A stretch of 64,000 nt of DNA from Hippophae tibetana. Taxonomy: Eukaryota; Streptophyta; Magnoliopsida; Rosales; Elaeagnaceae. The notes beneath the pieces were generated by a model, which did not search any database, was not told the DNA's origin, and saw only the letters and a list, made by a program, of their open reading frames with translations. Of the stretch, positions 45,652 through 58,502 are shown piece by piece. A program made the position numbers and the translations under genes. The stretch is taken from positions 20,362,669 to 20,426,668 of the forward strand of contig CM072805.1 of assembly GCA_037013495.1 (NCBI GenBank), written 5' to 3'. The first letter of the stretch is position 1, and every line of letters starts with the position of its first letter.

Positions 45652-47066
45652 ATGGCCAGCAGTGTTGGCAAAAAGGAATATGAATGGATAGATAGACTAA
45701 GATCAGAGGGATCTGTTCCACATCTTGATCCAGACAACTGTTCAAATGGTTGGGCATCACCATCTGGAAACAAGTTCTTGGTTAGAGGTCCAGATTACTT
45801 GTCAACCAAGGTTAAAATTCCTGCTGGAGATTGCCTTCTAAAGCCGATTGGATTTGATTGGATCAAGAGCTCCACTAAGATAGGTGAAATCTTAGAAAAT
45901 CCAAACAGTCGTTTTAGGAGGGTCATTGACGATGAGTTTCCTACGGGTAATAAGCCTTTCCTATGGGCTTTTAATCTACAAGTCCCAGGCAAGGATAATT
46001 ATAGTGCTGTAGCATATTTTGCCACTGCAGATCCTATTCCTGATGGGTCTTTGATGGATAAGTTCTTGAAAGGTGATGATGCATTCCGGAATTCAAGGCT
46101 CAAACTGATTGCCAACATTGTCAAGGGTCCTTGGATTGTTAGAAAAGCCGTTGGTGAGCAGGCAATATGCATAATTGGACGCTCTCTAATTTGCAAGTAC
46201 TGTGTAGCAGACAATTTTATAGAAGTAGATGTGGATATAGGATCTTCTATGGTCGCAAGTGCCATAGTGCATCTGGCATTTGGATACATCACAACATTAA
46301 CAGTTGATCTAGCCTTTCTTATTGAGGGTCAAACTGTATCTGAACTTCCAGAACGCCTTTTGGGTGCTGTAAGATTCTCAGACCTGAATCCTGCTTCAGC
46401 CAGGTCAATTGAATCATGTTCTTCCACTGGTTCCGGTAGCTTGCAATCATCCTTGCCTACTAGACTGTGGAAGTCTATAGGTCAGGGGTTTTCCAACATT
46501 CTTCATCCAGGTGCCCAAGAAGTTGCATCAAGTCCAAGAGCAACCCAAGAAAATGGGAATGTTGATCTGCAAGAAATTGAAGATACAAAAAAGGGTAAGT
46601 TTTTTGTATAGTTATTACATATAGTTTTTAGTTTTTTGTATAGTTATAAGATCACTGCCAAAACTAAGGGAATGCCCTCTTGATTTTGAACGCTATATTC
46701 ATGAGAGGGCATGTAGGTAATGTTACTTTGCTATTAACGTTTGCATATTTGCTTCAAGATATAGAACCTTACCAATTGATAAGAAGGTACCATAGAATGA
46801 AATTGTATTTTATCTGTTTCATCTGCCTTCTTATGGTGCGTTGCTTTTATTTATGTGACATTTGTAGCTAGGCTTGCACATTTTATCCTTTTGTACTCCT
46901 TTTAATAACTATGGCATCACATGTACACAATATTTACTCAACATAAACCATTGTCGTTCCATGTATATACTTCTGTGTGGTTTTTTTCTCTGGTGTCTAA
47001 CATAATGCATATATGGTAATATCTGCAGATAATTTTGAGGAATGTGAATCACAATTCCTGAAATGA
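45652..47066 (+). CDS. DUF1336 / EDR2 C-terminal-domain protein
   Basis: Exons 45652-46594 and 47029-47066 join in phase (AAGG/GTAAGT donor, CTGCAG acceptor) into 326 residues. The open frame extends upstream to 45580, but MASSVGKKEYEWIDRLRSEG is the natural start. The body matches the plant DUF1336 family, which is the C-terminal domain of ENHANCED DISEASE RESISTANCE 2: GWASPSGNKFLVRGPDYL, KVKIPAGDCLLKPIGFDW, FLWAFNLQVPGKDNYSAVAY, LIANIVKGPWIVRKAVG, RSLICKYCVADNFIEVDVDI, SAIVHLAFGYITTLTVDLAF and LPERLLGAVRF. No START or PH domain precedes it, so this is the stand-alone form. The Ser-rich tail ends NFEECESQFLK. If the intron is kept, translation ends four residues into it (GKFFV). EDR2 itself is a lipid-binding negative regulator of cell death; a role here is inference only. 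Confidence 0.92.
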
Positions 47067-48399
47067 GACTGAGGCTTATTGAATTGATACGGAATTCTCT
47101 GAGGATTTACTTATATCAGAGACGGAACTAGAAATTTCAGTTAGAGAGTGCCAAAAGACAAATTTACCCATATTTGTAAGTATATTTATGACATATAGTA
47201 CTATGAACTTGTGGTAAATACCAGCTTTTCCTTGGTGTAGGGATGGTCATGGCTCCTCACCCCAACTCCTAGTTAAGTCCATGCTTATATGGTCATGTCA
47301 TGCCTTCTACTTGTATTTAATTTGTAAGCAATTGTGGGGTGTCATTTATGGCTAAATATAATCGATTAGGATTCAGTTTCCATCCCTGCATATTCAATTC
47401 GTTGGTTTCAGTGAAGTTATTGTCTCTTTTTCTTTTTTCTCTAAATGATTTTTTTCTCTCTTTTTTGTGAAAGACAATGTTAGAGGTAGATTCCACTACA
47501 TTAGTTTTGCTGTCTGAATTTGGGGGGAACTACTAGTTATTAAGGGGCGTTTTATTTCATTTGAATAAATCTAGTTATTTTGAATGCAAATGTATTGCTA
47601 ATTTCCAAAATATCGTGCGTAGAAAAGCATGTTAGTTGTGGTTTAATTATTTATCTGGTAGTAAGATTCATTCTTTTTCTGTTTTAATCTTCTGTCTCAG
47701 ATTAAAAGTTTGAATCACATAAATTATCATTTACTCAAAAAAAGAATAGTATATATATACACCATGTGCACATATATAACAGAAATTTTGAGTGCTTTCC
47801 TACCCAAAAGCACATTTTTTTCTCTCCTTGGTAACTTATTAAATTAAGAACGAAGTCTCGGTACTAATAAGTTAATGTGAAACATCTTTTCTTGAAAGAG
47901 AGTAGTAATGAACAGGTGTGTGTCAGTCTAATTATCTACTGGGAAATATTTAGCTCCTCCAGGCTCAGAAGATGGCTTACCACTATTTCTATTTTAGATT
48001 TAATTTCCAACTTATAATTTTATTAATATTCATATTATATTTTTAATAAACACACAAATTGGATATAAAAGAATTAAACATATATTCAACTAAAAATTAG
48101 GAATCTTATTGTAAAAATGTGTCTATTTTTATATAATAGAATTTAACATTTATCCAACTAAGTATATAAATAAATGTAAAAAAATTATATGTAATAAGTT
48201 GTATAAATACATACTAATCGACGATTTGAGTTACACGTAGATTAAAATTTGGTTAATTAGTCATGTATTTAATTTGATTTTGATGAGTATAATTATCACT
48301 TAATTAAAATCTTATTTATTGGATAATTATTCATTTTAGATTAAGATGTGTTAACTCTACTAAGGTGAGTAGGGTTACTAGCTGAAACTTTGATACGTT

Positions 48400-48720
48400 G
48401 GATAAATGTTGATTTAGTTGGATATGTGTTAAATTCAATTTTGACAAATAGGGTCAACATTTGATCAAAATTCAATTAATTGAATAATTGTTTAATTTAA
48501 TTAAACATATTTTTGATAAGTAAATCACCTGTCGATCAAACTTTGGTTAATTGGATACTGTTTAGTTCAATTAGACGTGTTTAATTGGGTTCTAAAGAGT
48601 TCGATTAAACTTTGGTTAATTGTATAACTGTTTAGTTCAATTAGACATGTTTAATTAGACTCTAAAGAGTAGAGGCACCAGTAGATTAAATTTTAATTAA
48701 TTTAACAAACGTTTAATTCT
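48400..48720. repeat. Degenerate ~68-bp tandem repeat
   Basis: The best pair starts at about 48533 (gatcaaactttggttaattg) and 48601 (gattaaactttggttaattg). Both run through gtttagttcaattagac to tctaaagagt. More diverged relatives of the unit extend left to about 48230 and right to about 48770. Confidence 0.7.
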
Positions 48721-50224
48721 AATCGATTTGAATAAATATCTAATTAATATTAAATTAAAATTGATCAATGAAAACTAAAATCATTTTTATCATTTATATA
48801 AATTATATTTAATTTTTAACTAATATAAAATCATCATATCATATACTCCTAACATTTATCTCTTTCTCCACCTGCCCTCCCATATGTTTGATTGCAAGAC
48901 AAGTCACCCATTGTTGCTATCAACTAGTTGTTAGCAACTTGCTATTTACACTAGTTCTTTTTTTTTTTTGGCGTATCTTGTTATTATTTTAGTTTTTTTT
49001 TTTTTTTGGCTGTTGCTTATTTGTACTGGATTATCTTTAGCTGCAACAAATGTATAGTGATTATATTTGGATAAAAATGATGAGATTGAAAAATCTTCCA
49101 TGACTACACTATTCATATACCTATAATAGAACTTGAAATTAGATATTGTATATGCTTAAATAAGTTTTATGACATTTAACCTTAACTCATTAGAAGAAAA
49201 ATCTTCTTTAAGTCATTAAGAAGATTAAATTTTAACCTTTGTATTGGGACGTAGGATAGGAACAATTTCAAATAGAAAGTTTCTATGGGACATATGCCTT
49301 CCAAAGGGTAACAAAGGTGTGTAAAGGTTTCCTTAAATTAGATAGAGATTACCCTTTTAGTACCATAAAATAGCTAGAAAAAACCCGAGTATTGTTACAT
49401 AAAGTAGAAATGGAAGTCGATCAAATTTCCAATGAATGGATACTGTAAAATAAATAGAGAAAAATTGAATTTGATATAAAACCAATTAGAAAAATAAAAC
49501 CATTTATTTTAAGCAACAAAAGGTGATTATTTAAGTTCGACAATGTATTTTTCGATAAACTGGGGTTTTAAGAATTCTAAATAGTTGTTTAAACAACAAA
49601 TTTGTTGGTATTGTCTAGATTTCGATGCAAGCGAAATTAGGAACATTTGACAAACTTGGAGATCTAACTACAATAAAACAAATACTCTAATACAATATTT
49701 TAAAAAATAATAATATCAATAATTATAGTCTATGATTAACTTTATTTATTTTTTAATGTAATTTATTATCAAATATTTTTATTTAATACTTTAGGTAACT
49801 TCTTTAAAATTAAAAAAAAATTGTTAATATATTTAATTTTAGAATTTTTTTATTTTGTTAATACAATTTATTATATCATAAATATTTACATAATCATTTA
49901 TTTTTAATTATTTTTTTAAATAATTTTTTAAGCATTTTATCTATCTATTCTGTAACTTTTTCATTCTTGGTCAAAATAATATTACAATAATATTTATATA
50001 TATTAAATATTAGTCTAAAAAATAATTTAATTGATTGTTTTTATATTTTTAGATGTGTATTATTATTTTCATAAATTTTTTATTCAATATTTTTGTTGAT
50101 GACAAAAATATCTTCTATATACTCATAAAGTTTAAATCTCAATATATTCATTGGTATCAAAATTCCTAGCTATAAATATGAAAATGGAATTGATTATATC
50201 TTCGAAACAAAAACTTATGCTATT

Positions 50225-50227
<3 letters not shown>

Positions 50228-50257
<30 letters not shown>
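50228..50257. repeat. (TAA)n microsatellite
   Basis: About nine to ten repeats of taa within A+T-rich intergenic DNA. Confidence 0.9.
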
Positions 50258-50260
<3 letters not shown>

Positions 50261-50893
50261 CGACAAGAATTAGACTATGAGTGTTGAGTAAATTATGTAG
50301 GTGTGGTTAACTGTCTGCTCACCGATTGAACGGGAGAATAATAATAATGAAATAAATAGTTAATTGAATGTCTAATTCTCTATGGGTATTGATTATAAGT
50401 TAATTTAGAATGAAATAGTAAACATTCCTTCAATAAGAAATCTTATTCCTTCTACGTAAATATATTAGAATGTTATAATTTTTTATTGTTATTTATTATT
50501 ATTTTGATTTTATTTTGATTTTATTTCTCAAATAAACATATTAATAATATTATTATTTTTCTTGAATTTATTTTTTTGTTATCATTATCATTTTTATTAA
50601 GTTTTTATTCTATAAACTAAATACGAAGAAAACAAAGTAATTGTTTTCTTTTTGATAAATATCAATTATAATGTTTTTAGCTAAGTAATTATAAAAAGAA
50701 TTATGCGATTTAATGTTTGCTTTTAATTTGAGAATTAAATTGTTAAATAAAATAATATTTAATATAATTCAGATTTATAATTTAAAATAGAATAGATTGA
50801 GTCCTGTTAGTAAACCACTTAATTTGGGTGATACTTTATACGTATATGTACAAATTGTTATAAGATGCTTTCAAATAAACTAAATATTATAGT

Positions 50894-51359
50894 TGTTATG
50901 CACGGCACCAATAAATAGTGGTATATGAATATATCAAAACGATAAAATGACACACAGAATTTACGTGGTTTGACAATTCACCTAAGTCCACGAGAAGCAG
51001 CAGATATTATTGAACGGAGTAGGAAATATACATAATACAGATACAAATTTCATCACTAATAATATCTCTCAAGTGTTTCCCAAACTCACAGAAAAACTCT
51101 CAAACTCACAAGTATTTTCTCTCTTTCAGTTTGCATATACTCTCTCTAATTTTTATGATTTTTGTTTTGTTCTTCAATGTATGAACTCTTCCCTATTTAT
51201 AGATGAAGCAAAACTCATTTTCCCTAAATTGTACCATAATTTAAGCCTTAAATTAGACCACTAATTTCCTTAAATTATACCACTAATTTTCTTAAATCAT
51301 GCCACTAATTTCCCTAAATTATGCCACTAATTTGTTACTTTTAGAGCCAATATTCAACA
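50894..51359 (-). repeat. copia-2 left (3') LTR
   Basis: 466 bp, TGTTATGCACGG to ATTCAACA. It lacks the 21-bp duplication of the copia-1 left LTR. Confidence 0.9.
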
Positions 51360-51415
51360 ATCTCCACCTTGGCGAAAAAGTTCATAACGCTGCCTCCAAA
51401 TGCGTCCTAGGTGCT

Positions 51416-54400
51416 CTAAGCTCGAGAGATGTTGATCAAGTTCAAGCAGTGTTGAAATTTGATCCCTGTAACCACCTTTGTAAGCATATATGTAGGGTTA
51501 TCTGTAGTTCTGACTTTCTGGAGTATAACATTCCCTTCATCGATGATTTCACAAACAAAATGAAATCGAACATCGATGTGTTTGGTACGACCATGATGAA
51601 CTTGGTTCTTTGCCAAACAAATGGCACTCTGGCTATCGTAGAAAACCTCTACATTCTTCTAAAAAATAAACAAATCCTTGGTCAATCTGAGAAGCCAGAT
51701 AGCTTCTTTGAATGCTTCTGTTACAGCCATATACTTTACCTCTGTAGTAGACAAAGCTACAATTGACTGCAATGTTGATCTCCAATAAACTGGTCCTTCT
51801 ACCATTGTGAACACATAACCAGTTGTATATCGACGCTTATCCAGATATCCAGCATAGTTAGAATCCACATATCCAACTAGGTGTTTTCCTTCAGTCTTGT
51901 CTCTCTCAAACTTCAAACCAATATCCACAGTACCATAGATGTACCGTAGAATCCACTTCACTGCTTTCCAGTGTCCTTTACCAGAATTATGTATGTACCA
52001 ACTCACCATACTAACAGCATGGGAAATATCAGGTTTGGTGCAAACCATTGCATACATCAAGGCACCAATGGCATTTGCATATGGAACACGATCCATTTGC
52101 TTCTTCTCATCGGTGGTGCTAGGTGACATCAATGTACTCGACTGAAAGTGAGGAGCAATCGGTGTACTTATTGGTTTGGTTTTTTCATCAATGTCAAACC
52201 TTTGTAGTACTTTCTTCAGATGCTGAGTCTGTGTCAGACAGACTGTGCTTGCAACTCCATCTCTTATGATTTCCATCCCAAGAATTTTCTTAGCTTCTCC
52301 AAGATCTTTCATTTCAAATTCTGAACTTAACAGAGCCTTCAATATATCGATCTCCACCTTGCTCTTAGATGCAATCAACATATCATCAACATATAAGAGC
52401 AAATAAATGAAGGTATCATCTTGGAGTTTCCGAAAGTATACACAGAGATCAAATTGACTGTGTGTGTACTTTTGCTCTATAATGAAGCTATCAAAGCGCT
52501 TGTTGTCGCGGTGATTGCTTCAAACCATAAATTGACTTGCTTAGCTTGCAAGCCCAATTCTCTCGTCCTAGAATTTTGAAGCCATCCGGTTGAGACATGT
52601 AGATTTCTTCGTTCAAAGTATCATGGAGAAAAGTTGTTTTGACATCGAGTTGAGCTAACTCGAGATCAAACTGTGCTACCAAAGCCAATAGTATCTGAAT
52701 AGATGAATGCTTAACAACAGGTGAGAATACCTCATTGTAGTCTATTCCTTCTTTTTGAGCATAACCTTTTGCTACCAGTCTGACTTTGTATCTGATGTTG
52801 TCTTTACTAGGAGCACCTTCCTTCTTGGCATAGACCCATTTGCAACCAATAGTTTTCTTTCCTTTGGGAAGTTAAACCAACTCCCAAGTCTGATTTGATT
52901 TAGAGACTTCATCTCTTCATCCATTGCCATCTTCCACTTCATATTATCAACTCTTTGCATGGCTTCTCTGTAAGTGCATGAGACATCATCATTAATTACT
53001 GAAAGTGTGAATGCTACCATGTCTATGTATATGGTAGGCTTCCTAATCTCCCTTCTCGGCCGAGTAGTGGTAATAGATTCTGGTTGCTGATTAATCGGTG
53101 GTGATGGTGAGAGAACCTCTACCTCAACTGAGATCTCTTCTTGATCATCAATTTCATCTTCACCACGATCGGTAATCAGTGCAATCTTTTTTGAATCTTC
53201 CGGAGTCTCAAGCATCACCTTAGAAAGAGTATTTGGACTTTCATTCTCTTTCTCTGAATTTGTCTGTCTCAGCATAACAGACTCGTCGAATGTAACATCT
53301 CGACTTAAGACGATCTTCTTGGATTCACCACACCAAATTCGAAATCCTTTAACTCCTTCCTTAAAGCCCAAGAAAACAGCTTTCTTTGCTCTAGGATCCA
53401 GTTTGGATTTACTAACATGAAAATATGCAGGACATCTAAATATTCGCAATGAATCATAATCAATAGCAGGTTGTCCAGATCATACCTCTTTAGGAGTTTT
53501 CCCATCTAATGCAGTCGCAGGAAGTCTGTTGACTATATGAGTTGCATATGACAAAGCCTCAGCCCAAAATGCCTTGTTCAATTTGGATTGAGATAACATA
53601 CATCAAACTTTCTCAACCAAAGTATGATTCATTCGTTCTGTAACTCTATTTTGTTATGGTGTACGAGGAATAGAAAAATGTCTGATTATCCCTTCATCTT
53701 GACAAACTTTGAAGAAGGGATCTGATTTGTACTCACCACCATTATCAGATCTGAGCCTCTTAATTTTCCTGCATGTCTGAATCTCGATCATTTTCTTTCA
53801 TTTAAGAAAGATATCTAAAACTTTATCTTTGTGACTCATGGTGTATATCTAGACATCCGTGTGAATATAATCAAGATATCCCTTAGTATGATAAATGGCA
53901 GTGCCGAACTCGACTCTTGTTTGTTTTCCCATTACACAATACTCGCAGAAAATCAAAATTTCCAATCTTGGCACCTTTCAAAAGACCTTAATTCATTAAG
54001 CCTTTTCACCGACATGCCCTAAGCGCATGTGCCACAGGCGGGAAGAATCATTTGTCTTTTCTTTATAACTACTTGAGACAACTGCTCTTCCTGTAACTGT
54101 ACTACCATCTATGAAATACAAGTTCGCCTTCCGAGTACCCTTCATCGCTACAAATGCACCTCGTACAACTTTCAAGACTCCATTTTCCAATGTTACCTTG
54201 TAACCATCAGAATCTAGAACACCTAAAGAAATAAGGTTTTTCTTTAGGTCAGGAATATACCTTACATTTGTAAGTCATCTGATTGTACCATCGTGCATCT
54301 TTAATCGTACCGTTCCGATCTCTTTTGTTTGACAGGTATTGTCGTTGCCCATAAGCACAACTCCTCTATGGAGCTCCTCAAAACTTGAAAACCAATGTAT

Positions 54401-55372
54401 GTTTGGACACATATGATAAGAACATCCAGAATCAAGGATCCACTTATCTGAGTAGTTTCTGATGATGAAACTAAAAAGGATGATTCTTCATCTTCATCGG
54501 CCTTCTGTGTAACATTTGCATTTGACTTGTCTTTGTTTGGACAATCTTTCTTCCAGTGCCCTTTCTGGTGACAATAGGCACACTCGTCCTTCGTAGGACG
54601 TCTTCTGGATGACTCTCCTTTGAACTTTGATCTGGGTTGCCTCTATTATTTGATATGCCAGATTTTTTTTGTTAGTTCTACCTCTCGCTGTCGTCAATGC
54701 TTCTGATATTGAGTCTCTGTGATCATGTTGATCCTTCTTCCGGTACTCGTTATTTACCAAAGCATTTGAAACATCTACAAACTTAACCTCATCCTTCCCA
54801 TATAATAAGGTTGTGGTTAAATGCTCATAGCTCTCAGGTAATGAATTCAGCAACAACAAAGCTTCATCGTCATCAATAATTTCAACATCTAAATTTTGCA
54901 GATCGGCCAAAATTTTATTGAAATTATCTAAGTGCTCAATCATAGAGGTACCTTTCTTGTACTGGAAATGGAAAAGTTTCTACTTCAAGTAGAGTCTGTT
55001 CTCAATACTTTTCATCATGTATTTGTCCTCTAGTTTCTTCCAGAGAATAGCGGCTACATTCTCTTTCATGAAAAAGTACTTCTGATCTTTTCCTAAGCAC
55101 AATCGAATTATGTCACAAGCTTGTTGGTTGACATAATTCCAATCTTCATTTGAATAATCTTCTGACCTGGTCTCCAAGGCTATATTAGATCATTCTCTAA
55201 ACAATAGATCTAATACTTCACATTGCTATATGCCAAAGTTATTGGTGTCCTCAAATTTCTCCATCTTAAACTTTGTGTTGGACAACATAGTTCATCGAGT
55301 TGAACAACTTGGTTTGCCAGAAATTCTATGGTAAGCTTTTTCACCTTCTTCGATCTCTCTTTTATCAGCCAT
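51416..55372 (-). pseudogene. copia-2 gag-pol polyprotein, disrupted
   Basis: Gag keeps a start ATG (55372, MADKREIEEGEKAYHRIS), but stops and frameshifts follow. The gag piece runs 54494-54943 and the zinc knuckle is frame-shifted. The protease keeps the active-site Asp (WILDSGCSYHM, about 54410-54450), unlike copia-1. Pre-integrase and integrase pieces lie at 53305-54190, and the integrase C-terminal part at 52772-53449. An RT/RNase H piece (51659-52402) is 247 codons long and starts LLYVDDMLIASKSK. The copy is less damaged than copia-1 in places but still not functional. It lacks the foreign insert found in copia-1. Confidence 0.9.
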
Positions 55373-55721
55373 AAGTACAAACGGATACAAATGGATATCA
55401 TAAATTTTGCACCTACAACTTAAAACAATAATTTTCCAAATTTTATACCTTATTTGAAAAAAACGGAGTCCGTAGTTGTATCCAGAATGGTCCAATTAGC
55501 TAGGAATGGATCAAACTCAGCTGAAAACTAATGAAAAACGGACCAACTCGGTCCAAATATCACTAGTGACTGAGTTGACTCAATTGTTGGCAGCAACACT
55601 CTGACGGCTTCTGGTGTTGATTTTGACTTCCGATTTGAGCAATTCTTTCACCGTTGCATTCGTCTCGTCGAGAGGTTCGATTTGATATATAATACTGCTA
55701 TATTTGGCTCTGATACTAATT

Positions 55722-55944
55722 TGTTGGGCACGGTAGCAATAAATAGTGGTGTATGAATATCTTAAAGCGATAAAATGGCACACAGAATTTACGTGGTTCG
55801 ACAATTCGCCTAGGTCCACGAGAAGCAGTAGATATTATTGAACTGAGTAGGAAATATACAGAATACAGATACAAATTTCCTCACTAATAATATCTCTCAA
55901 ATGTTTTCCCAAACTCACTATTAAAACTCTCAAACTCACAAGTA
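55722..55944 (-). repeat. copia-2 right (5') LTR, truncated
   Basis: About 223 bp matching the first half of the family LTR. Homology stops at agta/attaagatgg, probably the edge of a later insertion or deletion linked to the gypsy element. Confidence 0.85.
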
Positions 55945-56358
55945 ATTAAGATGGAAGAGTAAATCTTGGACAGAAGATACGAACCATTCAGCTCCCCTAA
56001 TAAATACATATCAATTGATTGGATAGAGAAATATAATGTCTCTATATAAAGAGATATTTGGGCTAGGAATTATCATCATTTCCTACGTAGTAAACAAATA
56101 GTGAGAAAAAAACGATTTGTCATGTCAGCATGAGTTATAAAAAGTTGTCAGTTATGTGGTAAGATTTCATCTCAAACTAGTTTTTTTGTTCGAGTTTTAT
56201 AGTACAAGCTTCGAGAGCCTAATGATTTTCTACTTTCTTTTCATGTCAAGTTTTTAAAGAATCACTTCCTTTTATTTTCAAACTCAATCCTAGGTAATCC
56301 ATTCTTCTGTCACCTTACCCATAATTTTTCCTTTTATGTTTTATAGCTTTTTACATAA

Positions 56359-58502
56359 ATGCATAGAGAAGAGACCTCAACCTTAGTCTTAGACTCTTGG
56401 GAAAGCCCACAATATCCTAGTGCTAGTGACGAATCAGGGTATTCTGGATCAGGCTCTTCTAGTGAGGCGAGTTGATCTCCATCTTAGTCCTATACCTCTA
56501 CCTCTCACCCTTAAATCACTCCAACCATTAGATTGAGTATGCCTTAGACCCAAATATTAGTGGCTAGGACGTGGAGGAAGAAAACGAGGAATATAGGATC
56601 TGGGAAACCAACGGGTCGCACCAAGGGTTAGTCCGTCATGCCTAAAACTTGTGGGTTGGTGCCCCAGGATGAGGAATGGTTAAGAAAAACCTACAACTTC
56701 CCTTCCTCTGTTCAGATAATGATTCCTCCATAGGAGCCTCTAATAGTGAGCAACCTTCATCGGTTGGACTGTCCTTTATGAAAAGGCACTATGGTTAGGG
56801 GTAAGGTTCCCCCTATACCCTCTCATTAAGAGATTCTTGGTTAGAACGCAGCTTGCTCCGGGACAATTGATGCCTAATGGGTGAAGGTATATGCTCTGTC
56901 TGGCGTTGATATGTCAAAAACTCGGGGTGGACTTAGAGATGGTCGAGTTTAATGAGGCTTATGTCCTAAAGAAAAACCCCATTGATTTGAGGTGGGTATA
57001 TATGTCGGTGAAGTAGGATCGAGGTATGAACATGTCGCTCCCTTAAAATGAGAAAAACTAAAAGGAGTATATTTTTCTATATTTCAGGTCGATAGGAGTT
57101 TCCTATGAGTGACATCAGATTAATAAGGAACCTTTTGAAGGACACTATGGTTGTGATAAGGAACATGAGTTCCTTAGTCACGACATTGAGTCTTGACGTG
57201 AAGTAACGGTTGGCTTATATCCAAAAATATCTTCCTGAAAAAACCAATTAGAGGCACTTATTGAACACCCCACACTTTTTTATGTACGGGTTAATGAGAC
57301 ATGGTGCGGTGGAGCCTCCCCTTAGAATCATTTGTAAATCTCGAGCTCTTCCTAAACATAGAACGTTTCCCACAGACTTTGGGGGTAGGTTCAAGGTAGT
57401 GGTTGATGATGATTAACTACACCTCTTGCTCCTCAGGGAACTCTTCTATAGGTAAGAAAATGGGTAAGTCCTCCAGTCATGAAGGTCGGCTCGCATCCCT
57501 AAAGAAGAAAAAGAATAAGAATGTGGTGGTTAATGAGCTTATACTCAGCCCAGAGCCATTGAACGTCTACATACTACTATCCACACTACCAGAGCAACAT
57601 GTGACTCCGCCCCTTATGTGGGTTCTAAAGAATTTGGTGATCCTATTCGGGATTCAAGGAAGGGTAAGGCCATCCATAATCTCACCATTGATACGGATGG
57701 GGTAGTTTTGAATCAAGGCTTGGCGCTAGAGCACCTCGATCATTGTTTGGGCCACCTTTCTACTGACGCGTATGAGAAATAGATCGAGGCTATCTACAAG
57801 GGTGTAGATTTTGATGAGGTCATCCATCACTAATTATGTTAGGTGAGTTACCTCGTGTTCTATGTTTACTTATCACTATTGTTTGTACAAGTTTGAGTTT
57901 GAGACTTATTTGTTTGACCTCGTAACTTTCTTTTGTTTCAGCTAGTACTACTTTATGACTTTAACAGGGCTTAAAACATGGTTCATTTAAAAGCCCAATT
58001 GGTCTAGGAGAATAAGAGTCATACTTCTACTCATTCAAGATACATCGCAATGATGGCGAGAACAAATAAGTGGGAAAGCGAAGCAATTGATAAGGAAGAG
58101 AAGTTGAAAATGGTAGCCATCGAGTTGAATGAGTATGCCCAACGCATTACTGAGCTCAATAAGGCTCAAAGACGAGCTCAAGAGGGGACCGGGGAAGCTA
58201 AGAGAAAAACTGAGGCTTTTGTTGAGGAGGTCCATAAGGCAAGGGTCGATGTCGATGCCATGGCTTAGAAGTTCAAGTCGGTCGTAGAGGGGGGGTACAA
58301 GCTAGCCATGGAATTTTTTAAGACGGAGGCCAAGTAGAGGGGTTTGGGTGAGGATTATTATCGCATTCTTAATATCCCGGTCATTCCTCCATGCATACAG
58401 GCTCCATTTGTGGAGGGGGGAGAAGGAGAAGAATCGAGTTCTAGTGAAGGTGAGGAAGGTCCTGAGGCATCGGGTGTAGGGGTAGGGCACGAGGATCATT
58501 GA
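56359..58502 (+). pseudogene. Antisense gag-like pseudogene (putative gypsy-type transposon domain)
   Basis: Plus-strand reading with stops and shifts. It starts with an acidic, Ser-rich N-terminus (MHREETSTLVLDSWESPQYP, then SASDESGYSGSGSSSEAS), then a stretch like EEWLRKTYNFPSSVQIMIPP and, in another frame, APGQLMPNG. It closes with a coiled-coil tail (58050-58268, KLKMVAIELNEYAQRITELN onwards) and an acidic end. This pattern recalls plant proteins labelled putative gypsy-type transposon (Transposase_28 in Pfam, from memory). In-frame stops at 58266 and 58335 interrupt the last part. It runs opposite to the neighbouring pol and converges with it. Confidence 0.5.

Larger units (their letters stand above)
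47067..50893. other. A+T-rich intergenic DNA right of the DUF1336 gene
   Basis: About 3.8 kb without a recognisable gene. The first few hundred bases probably include the 3' UTR. It holds a degenerate tandem region (about 48230-48770), T-rich runs at 48957-49008, and an AAT microsatellite at 50228-50257. Confidence 0.5.
50894..55944 (-). mobile_element. Ty1/copia LTR retrotransposon, copia-2, truncated 5' LTR
   Basis: Same family and orientation as copia-1. The complete left (3') LTR spans 50894-51359 and a polypurine tract (AAGGTGGAGATTG on the minus strand) abuts it. The primer site (55706-55718) has one change (TAGTATCAGAGCC). The right (5') LTR begins at 55722 but matches the family only to about 55944 (cacaagta), then turns into unrelated DNA. 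The promoter half of the 5' LTR is thus partly lost, and no target duplication can be tested. Confidence 0.93.
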
